The notes: generated by a model from the sequence alone, not told the origin. A stretch of DNA of 64,000 nt from Flavimobilis massiliensis (GCF_900240335.1 NZ_LT964979.1:868001-932000); one strand, 5' to 3'; counted from the stretch's first letter, positions 52,123 to 61,873 are shown. Translations and numbers: made by a program.

Positions 52123-52782
52123 CTACCTGCGCGCGCGACTCATCCCGACACGCCAGACGAGCACGTCGAAGACCCTGAGCGTCGAGATGTTCGCCGGAAG
52201 GCCGGCCGCATCGTGCAGGCGCTCCAGCTGACGGTGGTTGGTCTTGCCGTCAGCGGTGAGCCACGCATGCAACGGTCGCCAGTAGTTCTCCTTGACGATC
52301 TCCAGCTCGCGCTCGACCACCGTGTCCATGATCGGGACGAGGTGTGGCCGCTTGCGCGCCATGAGCTTCGTCGCGGTCGTCACGCCGACATGAGGCAACC
52401 CCATGAGCTTCCGGTAGAGCGCCCGCACCGGCCAGCTCTCGCCGAGGGCGTCGGCTGGCAGATCCGCCAACCGATCGGTCACCGGGATGGCCGCGAGAAG
52501 GGCCCCGAACTCCTCGGAGCGGTGCTCGAGCAGAGCCAGCGCTGCGTCGCCCTTGACGCTCACTGCCAACGTCGACACTGCGACGAGGTCGTCCGCGGTG
52601 AACTTGTCCGCCGCCTCCGGTCGGTCGCCGCCACCGGCTAGCAGCTCGAATCGTGAGCCGGAGAACTTGCCGCGGGGCGGTGCGTCGAAGTACTCCGTGA
52701 GGAGCGCGACCGCGTCGGCCTCGTTCTGGGGCTCGAGCAGTCCCTTGAGCGGCTCGCGCGGACGCAATGGTTCTACCGTCAT
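52123..52782 (-). CDS. DUF6308 family protein
   Basis: 219 aa from the ATG at 52782 with GGGAGACG upstream. EADAVALLTEYFDAPPRGKFSGSRFELLAGGGDRPEAA and GLPHVGVTTATKLMARKRPHLVPIMDTVVERELE recall helix-hairpin-helix-containing small proteins grouped as DUF6308; function unknown. Codon use is less biased to G/C in third position than in the core genes around it, and it sits next to broken fragments, which suggests acquisition (inference). Confidence 0.72.
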   Translation of the reverse strand: MTVEPLRPREPLKGLLEPQNEADAVALLTEYFDAPPRGKFSGSRFELLAGGGDRPEAADKFTADDLVAVSTLAVSVKGDAALALLEHRSEEFGALLAAIPVTDRLADLPADALGESWPVRALYRKLMGLPHVGVTTATKLMARKRPHLVPIMDTVVERELEIVKENYWRPLHAWLTADGKTNHRQLERLHDAAGLPANISTLRVFDVLVWRVGMSRARR

Positions 52783-52929
52783 GTCGTCTCCCTGAGTCCC
52801 GGGGCGAGCAGCCTTCTGGCAGCCCCGCGTGCATCGTTGCAGGCCCGAGCGTAGCGAACCAGGTCCGTGACAATCCATGCGTCTCTTCTGCGAGACCAGT
52901 CGTCGTCCGGTGCGGGAAGCACCGCACCG

Positions 52930-52978
52930 ACGTGGCGAGGGCCGCACCCCCATTCCGGGGATGCGGCCCTCGCCACGT
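52930..52978. terminator. Hairpin between sufT and the DUF6308 gene
   Basis: 17-base perfect arms beginning ACGTGGCGAGGGCCGCA with a 15-base centre that can fold a CCCC/GGGG stem. It lies 13 bases past the sufT stop and probably ends the SUF transcript. Confidence 0.8.
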
Positions 52979-52991
52979 GCAGATCGAGCTC

Positions 52992-53315
52992 TCAGACGTT
53001 GAAGCCGAGCGCGCGCAGCTGGTCGCGGCCGTCGTCCGTGATCTTCTCCGGGCCCCACGGCGGCATCCACACCCAGTTGACGCGGTAACCGTCGGTGAGA
53101 CCCTCGAGGGCCTGACCGGTCTGGTCCTCGATAACGTCCGTGAGCGGGCAGGCCGCCGACGTGAGCGTCATGTCGATGACGGCGTGGTTGTTCTGGTCGA
53201 CGGTGATGCCGTAGACGAGGCCGAGGTCGACGACGTTGATGCCGAGCTCGGGGTCGATGACGTCACGCATCGCCTCCTCGACGTCGGCGGCGTTCACCGG
53301 GCTGGGGGTCGTCAT
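52992..53315 (-). CDS. sufT: SufT-like DUF59 Fe-S assembly factor
   Basis: 107-aa MIP18/DUF59 protein that helps mature Fe-S proteins. DVEEAMRDVIDPELGINVVDLGLVYGI is the signature, TSAACPLTDVIEDQ holds the conserved Cys, and VWMPPWGPEKITDDGRDQLRALGF the C-terminal motif. The ATG overlaps the sufU stop (ATGA). Last gene of the SUF operon before a strong hairpin. Confidence 0.93.
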   Translation of the reverse strand: MTTPSPVNAADVEEAMRDVIDPELGINVVDLGLVYGITVDQNNHAVIDMTLTSAACPLTDVIEDQTGQALEGLTDGYRVNWVWMPPWGPEKITDDGRDQLRALGFNV

Positions 53316-53863
53316 GCCTGCTCCTCGGGGGTGGGAGTGCTGGAAGGGGTGGTGTGCGCGGCGGACGCGGTGGCCTGCGCCTCGCCGACGGTTCCGGTGC
53401 GCACGAGCGCGTCGCGCAGCGCGGCCCAGCCGAGCAGCGCGCACTTGATGCGGGCGGGGAACTTCGAGACGCCCGTGAACGCGGTCGCGTCACCGAGGCG
53501 GTCCTCCGCGTCGTCGTCGTCGAGGCCCTTGCCGCGCGTCGACATGAGGTCACGGAAGAGGTCGCCGAGCGCCTCCGCCTCCTCGACCGTCGTGCCGGAC
53601 GCGAGTTCGGTCATCACCGAGAGCGACGCCTGGGAGATCGAGCAGCCCTGGCCGTCCCACGTGATCGAGTCGATGCGCGGGGCTCCGTCAGCGGGCGACA
53701 CGGCGACGCGGAGCGTCACCTCGTCGCCGCACGTCGGGTTGAGCTGGTGGGACTCGCCGCACGTGTGCGCGGCGTCGGCGTCGAGCAGGCCGCGACCGTG
53801 CGGGGCCTTGTAGTGGTCGAGGATGACCTGCTGGTAGAGCTGTTCCATCGCGCTGGCAGACAT
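53312..53863 (-). CDS. sufU: SufU sulfur relay protein (IscU-like)
   Basis: 183-aa zinc protein that accepts persulfide sulfur from SufS. Ligands are in NPTCGDEVTL, DGQGCSISQAS and ARIKCALLGW; the insertion between the second and third Cys is the SufU type. The C-terminal 40 residues are a Ser/Thr/Pro-rich extension, longer than usual. AGGAGG precedes the ATG at 53863. Confidence 0.94.
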   Translation of the reverse strand: MSASAMEQLYQQVILDHYKAPHGRGLLDADAAHTCGESHQLNPTCGDEVTLRVAVSPADGAPRIDSITWDGQGCSISQASLSVMTELASGTTVEEAEALGDLFRDLMSTRGKGLDDDDAEDRLGDATAFTGVSKFPARIKCALLGWAALRDALVRTGTVGEAQATASAAHTTPSSTPTPEEQA

Positions 53864-53874
53864 TGATGTTCCTC

Positions 53875-55146
53875 CTAGGACAGTCCGAAGAACGTCCGGA
53901 CCCCTGCGAGGTGTTCCCGCAGCGCCGCGATGTCGTCGAGCGTCGTGTACACAGAAGCTGAGGCGCGCGTCGTCGCCGCGACGCCGAAGCGCCGGTGGAG
54001 CGGCTGCGCGCAGTGGTGGCCCACGCGGACGGCGATGCCCTTGTCGTCGAGCACCTGCCCGACGTCGTGGGAGTGGACGCCGTCGACAACGAACGACACG
54101 ACCGCCAGACGGTCCGTCGCGTCCGTCGGGCCGATGACGCGCACGCCCGGCAGGTCGACGGCCTCGAGGAGCGCGCGCGTGAGTGCGACCTCGTGCGCGG
54201 CGACGTGGTCCATGCCGAGCTCGAGCAGGTAGTCGGCGGCCGCACCCATCGCGACGGCCTGCGCGACCGGCTGCGTGCCAGCCTCGAAACGCTGAGGCGG
54301 CGGCGCGTACGTCGTCGCCTCCATCGTCACCATCTCGACCATGGATCCGCCGACGAGGAACGGCGGCATGATCTCGAGGAGCTCACGGCGGCCGTAGAGC
54401 GCGCCGACGCCCGTGGGCCCGAGCATCTTGTGCGCGGAGAACGCCGCGAAGTCGACATCGAGCGCCTTGACGTCGACGGGCAGGTGCGGCACGGACTGGC
54501 ACGCGTCGAGCACGACGAGCGCCCCGACCTCCCGCGCCCGCGCAACGAGCGGCCCGACGGGCGTGATCACGCCCGTGACGTTGGAGACGTGCGTGAACGC
54601 GAGGATCTTCGTGCGGTCCGTGATGACGTCGCGGGCGTCCTCGACGCGGATGCGACCGTCGTCGTCGACCCCGAGCCAGCGCAGGGTCGCGCCCGTGCGG
54701 GCGCACAGCTCCTGCCACGGCAGAAGGTTCGCGTGGTGCTCGGCCTCGGTGACGACGATCTCGTCGCCCGGACCGACCGCGAGGCGGCGCGCCGCCTCTC
54801 CGCCACGGCCGAGGCTCGCGTTGCCGATCGAGTACGCGACGAGGTTGAGCGCAGCCGTCGCGCCCGACGTCCACACGATCTCGTCCGTGTCCGCGCCGAC
54901 GAGGCGCGCGACCGACTCGCGGGCCTTCTCGAACGCGTCGGTCGCCTCCTCGGCGAGCTGGTGGGCTCCGCGGTGCACGGCTGCGTTGCGCTGGAGATAG
55001 AAGTCCTGCTCGGCGTCGAGCACCGGATCAGGCTTCTGAGCCGTCGCACCGGAGTCGAGGTAGACGAGCGGCCGCCCGTCGCGCAGGGTGCGCGCGAGCA
55101 GCGGGAAGTCGGCGCGCACTGCGGCGAGCTCGACGTCGCTGAGCAT
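53875..55146 (-). CDS. sufS: Cysteine desulfurase SufS
   Basis: PLP enzyme releasing sulfur from cysteine, group II, 423 aa. LVYLDSGATAQKP, the PLP-stacking region VTEAEHHANLLPWQ, the Asp in VVLDACQSVPHLPVDV and the Schiff-base Lys in FAAFSAHKMLGPTG are visible; the active-site Cys loop lies near AVRVGHHCAQPLHRRFG. GGTAGGAC precedes the ATG. A hairpin separates it from sufC. Confidence 0.96.
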   Translation of the reverse strand: MLSDVELAAVRADFPLLARTLRDGRPLVYLDSGATAQKPDPVLDAEQDFYLQRNAAVHRGAHQLAEEATDAFEKARESVARLVGADTDEIVWTSGATAALNLVAYSIGNASLGRGGEAARRLAVGPGDEIVVTEAEHHANLLPWQELCARTGATLRWLGVDDDGRIRVEDARDVITDRTKILAFTHVSNVTGVITPVGPLVARAREVGALVVLDACQSVPHLPVDVKALDVDFAAFSAHKMLGPTGVGALYGRRELLEIMPPFLVGGSMVEMVTMEATTYAPPPQRFEAGTQPVAQAVAMGAAADYLLELGMDHVAAHEVALTRALLEAVDLPGVRVIGPTDATDRLAVVSFVVDGVHSHDVGQVLDDKGIAVRVGHHCAQPLHRRFGVAATTRASASVYTTLDDIAALREHLAGVRTFFGLS

Positions 55147-55198
55147 GTCCTACCGCCTCGTGGTCGTGGGCCTCACCGGCCCGGAAGAGTGCTGGGGT

Positions 55199-55233
55199 GG
55201 TGCGGCGGAGCGTCAGGGACGCTCCGCCGCACC
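55199..55233 (-). other. Mid-operon hairpin between sufC and sufS
   Basis: Perfect 16-bp stem (arm GGTGCGGCGGAGCGTC) with the three-base loop AGG, in the only gap above 100 bases in the SUF operon. It could attenuate or process the mRNA. Confidence 0.75.
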
Positions 55234-55259
55234 GGGGCCGGGCGGTTGCCCGGCGTTGC

Positions 55260-56015
<756 letters not shown>

Positions 56016-56032
56016 TGTTCTCCTAGAAGCTT

Positions 56033-56368
56033 TCAGACGGTGGTGTCGACGTCGACGAGGACACGGTCACCGTCGAGGGTCAGGGGATAGACAGGGATGG
56101 GCCGCACGGCGGGCGGTGAGTCGGGCTGGCCGGTCCGCAGGTCGAAGCGTGAGCCGTGGAGCCAGCACTCGATGAAGCAGCCGTCGACCTCACCCTCGGA
56201 CAGCGAGACCGCTCCGTGGGAGCAGACGTCGTTGATCGCGTGGAGGGTGCCGTCGGAGTCGCGGACGACCGCGACCTCGACGATCTTTCCCGCGTCGTCC
56301 TCGAGCTCGACGCGGTAGGTGCCCTCGACAGGGACGTCCTGCGCGAGGCAGGCCAGCTGGACGGTCAT
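56033..56368 (-). CDS. Rieske [2Fe-2S] ferredoxin in the SUF operon
   Basis: 111-aa non-heme oxygenase-type ferredoxin. NDVCSHGAVSLSEGEVDG and IECWLHGSRFDLRTGQP supply the two Cys-x-His pairs for the cluster. It lies between sufD and sufC in many actinobacteria, where it may carry electrons for cluster assembly or repair (inference). The start overlaps the sufD stop by four bases. Confidence 0.93.
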   Translation of the reverse strand: MTVQLACLAQDVPVEGTYRVELEDDAGKIVEVAVVRDSDGTLHAINDVCSHGAVSLSEGEVDGCFIECWLHGSRFDLRTGQPDSPPAVRPIPVYPLTLDGDRVLVDVDTTV

Positions 56369-57597
56369 GCGGACGCCGTGCCGCCCTGGATCGCGGTCAT
56401 CGACCGCTCGAGCTCGGCCTCGATCGACGCGAGCAGACGCTCCTCGACCTCGGGCACCCCGATCTCGTGGATGAGCTCGGCGAAGAAGCCGCGGACGACG
56501 AGGCGACGTGCGTCGGCCTCAGTGATGCCGCGCGCCTGAAGGTAGAAGAGCTGCTCGTCGTCGAAGCGGCCGGTCGTCGACGCGTGCCCCGCGCCCTCGA
56601 TCTCGCCCGTCTCGATCTCGAGGTTTGGCACGGAGTCCGCGCGCGCCCCGTCGGTGAGGACGAGGTTGCGGTTGAGCTCGTACGTGTCGGTGCCCTCGGC
56701 GCCCGCCTGGATGAGCACGTCGCCGACCCACACGGTGTGCGCGCCCGCGCCCTGGAGTGCGCCCTTGTACGTGACGCGCGACTTGCAGCGCGGCACGGCG
56801 TGGTCGACGAAGAGCCGGTGCTCCTGGTGCTGGTCCGTGTCGGCGAAGTAGAGGCCGATCATCTCGACCTCACCGCCCTCGCCCGTGAACTCTGCGTCGG
56901 GCGTGATGCGCACGACGTCGCCGCCGAACGTCACGACGACGTGCTTGAGGCGCGCGTCGCGGCCCAGACGGGCACGGTGCGACGACGCATGCACGGCGCC
57001 GGCCGCCCAGTCCTGGACCGAGACAACCGTGAGGTGGGCGCCGTCAGCGACGTCGATCTCGACGGTCTGGTTGAGGAGCGCGTCGCCGACGTGGTCGATG
57101 ACGACGACAGCCTCGGCGTGCCGTTCCGCGCGGATGACGAGGTGGTTCGACGTCGCGACGTCGCCCTGGCCCTCGATGCCCTCGACGCGGATCGACGTCG
57201 CGGTCGTGGCGACCTGCTCGGCCGGCACGGTGACGACGGTCGCCTCGGCGAACGTGTTCCACGCGACGACGGCGGCGCGGTCGCCCGGGCGGCCGGACGT
57301 GCCGAGCCGCGCGTCGTCACGGCCGACGATCTCGACGGTGACCTCGGGCGCGGCGACGACGGTTGTCTGGACGCCGTGGCCCTCGATCGTCTCCGCGAAC
57401 AGCGGCTGGAGGCGGGCGACCGGGCTGAAGCGCCACTCCTCCTCGCGGCCCGTGGGAACGGGGATGTCCGCGAGGTCGAACGACGTCACGCGCTCGGCGC
57501 GCGAGCCCTGCGGGACGACGACGCCGTGCGAGTGCGCCCCGTCGGCGGTCGCGCGCGAGTGGTCCGTGCTGAGGTTGGTGGGGGTGGTGGTGGTCAT
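56365..57597 (-). CDS. sufD: Fe-S scaffold protein SufD
   Basis: 410-aa partner of SufB in the scaffold complex. The beta-helix core ends with the family block SVPNLEIETGEIEGAGHASTTGRFDDEQLFYLQARGI and the helix QARGITEADARRLVVRGFFAELIHEI. The N-terminal 40 residues are His/Ser/Thr-rich. The ATG overlaps the sufB stop by one base (TGATG). Confidence 0.95.
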   Translation of the reverse strand: MTTTTPTNLSTDHSRATADGAHSHGVVVPQGSRAERVTSFDLADIPVPTGREEEWRFSPVARLQPLFAETIEGHGVQTTVVAAPEVTVEIVGRDDARLGTSGRPGDRAAVVAWNTFAEATVVTVPAEQVATTATSIRVEGIEGQGDVATSNHLVIRAERHAEAVVVIDHVGDALLNQTVEIDVADGAHLTVVSVQDWAAGAVHASSHRARLGRDARLKHVVVTFGGDVVRITPDAEFTGEGGEVEMIGLYFADTDQHQEHRLFVDHAVPRCKSRVTYKGALQGAGAHTVWVGDVLIQAGAEGTDTYELNRNLVLTDGARADSVPNLEIETGEIEGAGHASTTGRFDDEQLFYLQARGITEADARRLVVRGFFAELIHEIGVPEVEERLLASIEAELERSMTAIQGGTASA

Positions 57598-59045
57598 CAG
57601 CCGACGGAACCTTCCATCTGGAGTTCGATGAGGCGGTTGAGCTCGAGGGCGTACTCCATCGGCAGCTCACGCGCGATGGGCTCGACGAAGCCGCGGACGA
57701 TCATCGCCATGGCCTCGGTCTCCTCCATGCCGCGCGACATGAGGTAGAAGAGCTGGTCCTCGCTCACGCGGGAGACCGTCGCCTCGTGCCCCATCGAGAC
57801 GTCGTCCTCACGGACGTCGACGTACGGGTACGTGTCGGAGCGGGAGATCTGGTCGACGAGCAGTGCGTCGCACAGGACGGTCGACGCGGAGTGCTTGGCA
57901 CCCTCGAGGACCTGGACGAGGCCGCGGTAGGACGTGCGTCCGCCGCCGCGAGCGACGGACTTCGAGACGATCGACGACGACGTGTTGGGCGCCGCGTGGA
58001 CCATCTTGCAGCCCGCGTCCTGGTGCTGGCCCTCGCCCGCGAACGCGATCGAGAGGGTCTCGCCGCGTGCGTGCTCGCCGAGCATGTAGATCGCCGGGTA
58101 CTTCATGGTGACCTTGGAGCCGATGTTGCCGTCGACCCACTCCATGGTCGCGCCCTCGGCGGCCGTGGCGCGCTTCGTCACGAGGTTGTAGACGTTGTTC
58201 GACCAGTTCTGGATCGTCGTGTAGCGCACGCGGGCGTTCTTCTTGACGATGATCTCGACGACGGCCGAGTGGAGCGAGTCCGACGAGTAGATCGGCGCGG
58301 TGCAGCCCTCGACGTAGTGCACGTAGGAGCCCTCGTCGGCGATGATGAGCGTCCGCTCGAACTGTCCCATGTTCTCCGTGTTGATACGGAAGTAGGCCTG
58401 GAGCGGGATCTCGACGTGGACGCCCGGCGGCACGTACACGAAGGAGCCGCCCGACCACACGGCCGTGTTGAGCGCGGCGAACTTGTTGTCGCCCGAGGGG
58501 ATCACCGAGCCGAAGTACTGCTCGAAGATCTCGGGGTGCTCGCGCAGGCCCGTGTCGGTGTCGACGAAGATGACGCCCTGCTCCTCGAGGTCCTCACGGA
58601 TCTGGTGGTAGACGACCTCGGACTCGTACTGGGCGGCGACGCCTGCGACGAGGCGCTGCTTCTCGGCCTCGGGGATGCCGAGGCGGTCGTACGTGTTCTT
58701 GATGTCCTCGGGGAGTTCCTCCCACGTGGTTGCCTGCTTCTCCGTTGACCGCACGAAGTACTTGATGTTGTCGAAGTCGATGCCGGAGAGGTCGGCGCCC
58801 CATGACGGCATGGGCTTGCGTTCGAAGAGGCGCAGGGCCTTGAGGCGCGTCTTGAGCATCCACTCGGGCTCGTTCTTGAGCGCCGAGATGTTGCGGACGA
58901 CCTCTTCGGAGAGGCCTCGCTGCGCGAGCGCGCCTGCCGTGTCGGAGTCGTGCCAGCCGTACTCGTACGCGCCGATCGAGGCGATGATCTCCTCGTCGGT
59001 CGCCGGAGCGGCCTGCTCCGCGACGTTCTCGGTGGGTGCGGTCAT
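57597..59045 (-). CDS. sufB: Fe-S scaffold protein SufB
   Basis: 482 aa; assembles the nascent cluster with SufC and SufD. Recognisable blocks are YFVRSTEKQATTWEELP, YFRINTENMGQFERTLIIADEG, YVHYVEGCTAPIY with the conserved Cys, and DDVSMGHEATVSRVSEDQLFYLMSRG. No intein is inserted, unlike some mycobacterial SufB. ATG at 59045 overlaps the sufR stop (ATGA). Confidence 0.97.
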   Translation of the reverse strand: MTAPTENVAEQAAPATDEEIIASIGAYEYGWHDSDTAGALAQRGLSEEVVRNISALKNEPEWMLKTRLKALRLFERKPMPSWGADLSGIDFDNIKYFVRSTEKQATTWEELPEDIKNTYDRLGIPEAEKQRLVAGVAAQYESEVVYHQIREDLEEQGVIFVDTDTGLREHPEIFEQYFGSVIPSGDNKFAALNTAVWSGGSFVYVPPGVHVEIPLQAYFRINTENMGQFERTLIIADEGSYVHYVEGCTAPIYSSDSLHSAVVEIIVKKNARVRYTTIQNWSNNVYNLVTKRATAAEGATMEWVDGNIGSKVTMKYPAIYMLGEHARGETLSIAFAGEGQHQDAGCKMVHAAPNTSSSIVSKSVARGGGRTSYRGLVQVLEGAKHSASTVLCDALLVDQISRSDTYPYVDVREDDVSMGHEATVSRVSEDQLFYLMSRGMEETEAMAMIVRGFVEPIARELPMEYALELNRLIELQMEGSVG

Positions 59046-59818
59046 CTCATTCCTTCCGCGGTCCGGCCGGACGGCCGGGGGTGGGTCCCGGTGGTGGGCG
59101 TGACGGGGGCGGCGTGGGCCGCGTCCCTGTCGTCCGGCGGGACGCCGGGCGGCGGCCCCACCGGGATGTTCGTGGTGCACACGTGCGCCCCTCCTGCGAG
59201 GGTCGACAGGCGCTGGACGTGCGTGCCGAGGAGCCGCGAGAATGCGGCGATCTCGGCGTCGCAGAGCTGGGGGTAACGTGCCGCGACGTGCTGCACGGGG
59301 CAGTGGCCCTGGCACAGCTGGACCATCTGGGTGCCGGGGACGGGCCGCACCGAGGCGACGAAGCCGTCGTCAGTAAGCGCGTCGGCGAGCTGCTGAACGC
59401 GTGCGGCCGGGTCGGTCGCCGTGAGCGCGGCTGCGTAACCGGCCTCGCGTACGGCGACGTTCGCGGTCGCGAAGTCTTCGACGGCGGCCGGTCCACCGAC
59501 CTTCTCGAGGTGCGCCATGACCTCGAGGGCGAACTGCGAGTAGCCGGCGGCGAGCGGGTCCTGCGCGGAACCAGTCGCGACGTAGCGCCTCGCGGGTCGC
59601 CCGCGCTGCCCGGTGTGGCCGGACTCGTGGACGGCGACGAGGCCGTCGGCCTCGAGGCTCGCGATGTGCCGGCGGATCGCGGCGGACGTGAGATCGAGCC
59701 GGAGGCCGAGGTCGGCGGCGCTCACGGGCCCGTCGGAGACGACAAGCTCGAGGACGCGGTCGCGTGTGCTGTGCTCGCCGGCGGGTGCGGCGGGACGGGC
59801 GTCGGGGTCGACGGTCAT
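59042..59818 (-). CDS. sufR: SUF operon repressor SufR
   Basis: 258-aa DeoR/ArsR-like winged-helix regulator that senses Fe-S status. The helix-turn-helix (SAADLGLRLDLTSAAIRRHIASLEADGLV) is followed by a wing with GQRGRPARRYVAT. Cluster ligands lie in CQGHCPVQHVA, PQLCDAE and GAHVCTTN with the spacing CX3CX12CX27C that I associate with mycobacterial SufR. ATG at 59818 has GGAAGGAG at good distance. First gene of the operon, so it represses itself. Confidence 0.94.
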   Translation of the reverse strand: MTVDPDARPAAPAGEHSTRDRVLELVVSDGPVSAADLGLRLDLTSAAIRRHIASLEADGLVAVHESGHTGQRGRPARRYVATGSAQDPLAAGYSQFALEVMAHLEKVGGPAAVEDFATANVAVREAGYAAALTATDPAARVQQLADALTDDGFVASVRPVPGTQMVQLCQGHCPVQHVAARYPQLCDAEIAAFSRLLGTHVQRLSTLAGGAHVCTTNIPVGPPPGVPPDDRDAAHAAPVTPTTGTHPRPSGRTAEGMR

Positions 59819-59851
59819 GCGCACACTCCTTCCACGGGTCGTCAGCGATAT

Positions 59852-59866
59852 AGGAAACAGTGTCCT
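59852..59866 (-). promoter_or_regulatory. Candidate SufR operator in the suf promoter
   Basis: AGGAAACAGTGTCCT (plus strand) has AGGA/TCCT outer arms and a central ACAGTGT. On the minus strand it lies between TTTAGG and TATATC, plausible -35 and -10 elements 16 bases apart, so a bound repressor would block the sufR-sufT promoter. Confidence 0.6.
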
Positions 59867-60070
59867 GCCCTAAATGATGGACCGCAAGGAAGGCGTGCCT
59901 CACCTGGGGACCTTGGTCCCGCGTGCCATCCGCGAGTTCCGGCGGATCCCAGGCCCTTGCACCCAGTTCTCGACGGGTTCCGCCGCGCGACGTGGCGTGA
60001 GACACACCCGAGGCCCGGCGTGTCACCGCGAGCACGCCCGACTGCGCCGTCCGCCCTAGACTTGCCGATC

Positions 60071-61003
60071 GTGACCGCAGATCCCGCCGTCGAGGTACGC
60101 GACCTCGTCAAGCGCTACGGCGGCAGCGCCGTCGTCGACCGCCTCACCCTCAGCGCCGCCCGCGGCGCCGTCACCGCCGTCCTCGGCCCCAACGGGGCCG
60201 GCAAGACGACGACGATCGAGTGCTGTGAGGGCCTCCGCACCCCCGACGCCGGCACGGTGCGGGTCCTCGGGCTCGACCCTCTCACCGACGCCGTCGCCCT
60301 CCGCCCCCGCGTCGGCGTCATGCTCCAGGACTCGGGCCTGCCCGCGCAGAAGCGCGCGGGTGAGGTCCTCGCTCACGTCGCTCGCATGTACCGCGCCCCG
60401 TGGCCCGTCGCCGACCTCACCGAGCGCCTCGGCCTCGGCACGTTCGCGACGACGACGGTCCGCCGGCTCTCGGGCGGCCAGCGCCAGCGCCTCGCGCTCG
60501 CGTGCGCACTCGTCGGCCGTCCCGAAGTCGTCTTCCTCGACGAGCCGAGCGCCGGCATGGACCCGCAAAGCCGCCTCGCGGTGTGGGACCTCGTGCGCGC
60601 GCTGCGCGCGCAGGGGACGTCGGTCATCCTCACGACGCACCTCATGGACGAGGCCGCGGAACTCGCCGATGACGTCGTCGTCGTCGACCACGGCCGCGTC
60701 ATCGCCCAGGGCACCCCCGCCGAGCTCACCACGACCGACTCCGGCCAGGTCGCCTCCCTCACGATGGCCACCCCTCTGCCCGACGGCGCCACAGCGCGCC
60801 TGCGCGCCCACCTCGGCGAGGGATGGACCGTCGACTCCCCCGACCCGACGTCGCTGCGGGTCCAGGGTCCCGTCGACCCGGCCGCGCTCGCTGCAGTCCT
60901 TGCGTTCTGCGCGGCCGAGGACGTCCTCGTCCCCCGCCTCGACCTCGGCACCCGCTCGCTCGAGGACTTCTTCCTCGACCTCACCGGACGGAGCATGCGA
61001 TGA
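60071..61003 (+). CDS. ABC exporter ATP-binding protein
   Basis: 310 aa: Walker A GPNGAGKTTTIECCEGL, Q-loop VMLQDSGLP, signature LSGGQRQRLALACAL, Walker B VVFLDEPSAGMDP, His switch ILTTHLMDEAAEL. A C-terminal extension of about 90 residues is typical of DrrA-like exporters. GTG at 60071 with TAGACT eight bases upstream. Its place between sufR and ctaA is conserved in mycobacteria; the cargo is unknown (heme- or cytochrome-related by context only). Overlaps the permease ATG by four bases. Confidence 0.9.
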   Translation: MTADPAVEVRDLVKRYGGSAVVDRLTLSAARGAVTAVLGPNGAGKTTTIECCEGLRTPDAGTVRVLGLDPLTDAVALRPRVGVMLQDSGLPAQKRAGEVLAHVARMYRAPWPVADLTERLGLGTFATTTVRRLSGGQRQRLALACALVGRPEVVFLDEPSAGMDPQSRLAVWDLVRALRAQGTSVILTTHLMDEAAELADDVVVVDHGRVIAQGTPAELTTTDSGQVASLTMATPLPDGATARLRAHLGEGWTVDSPDPTSLRVQGPVDPAALAAVLAFCAAEDVLVPRLDLGTRSLEDFFLDLTGRSMR

Positions 61004-61775
61004 GCGCCCCCGCGACCGCCCCCGCCCCGCACCCCGCGCCGCCCCCGTCCTCGACCGGCTGCGCGCCCAGACGACGTTCGAGCTCGCATCGATCTTCCGC
61101 AACGGCGAGCAGATCATGGTGACGATCCTCATGCCGCTCGTCACGCTCGTCGCACTCGCCGCGACGGACGTCGTCGACCTCGGCCATGCCGAGGGCGCAC
61201 GCGTCGACCTCGTCGCGCCGGGCGTCCTCGCGATGGCCGTCATGGCCGCGGCCCTGACGTCGCAGGCCATCGCGACGTCCTTCGACCGACGCGGCGGGGT
61301 CCTCCGCCTCCTCGCGACCACGCCGCTCGGCCGGGTCGGTCTCCTCGGCGGGAAGATCTGCGCGGTCCTCGTCCTCCAGGCCGTGCAGGCCGTCGTCCTC
61401 GGCGGCGTCGCGATCGGCCTCGGGTGGCGTCCGGAGCCCGGCGACGTCATCGTCGCGCTCGCCATCGGAGTTCTCGGCACCGCGGTGTTCACCGCTCTTG
61501 CGATGCTCATGGCCGGCACGCTGCGCTTCGAGGCCGTGCTCGCGCTCGCGAACCTCCTGCTCATCGGGCTCACGCTCGTCGGCGGCGTCCTCGTGCCGAC
61601 GGACTGGCTGCCGGGCGTCGGCGCGGACATCGCCCGCCTGCTGCCGTCGGGCGCTCTCGGCGAGGCGTTGCGCGGTGCCTTCGGTGACGGCGTTGCATGG
61701 CGTGACGTCGCCGTCCTCCTCGGCTGGGTGGGCCTGCTCACCTGGGCGACAAGCCGCACGTTCCGGTGGTCCTGA
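61000..61775 (+). CDS. ABC-2 type permease, apparent frameshift near the N-terminus
   Basis: Six hydrophobic helices (MVTILMPLVTLVALAA to LLGWVGLLTWAT) make the partner of the ATPase upstream. The coupled ATG at 61000 (ATGA) opens MSAPATAPAPHPAPPP but then runs into a stop at 61120. The true permease, from VLDRLRAQTTFELASIFRNGEQI, is one frame away. One missing base in the C-rich stretch around 61045-61052 would join them. Otherwise an internal ATG at 61116 would give a shortened protein. Confidence 0.78.
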
Positions 61776-61873
61776 CGAGCGCCTCCGCGCGCTCGCGCTG
61801 GACGCTCGTGACGTGTCCCACGCCGCCGTCGTGCAGTTGGCCCCGCGCGGGCGCGCGGGCATAGCGTAGGGCC

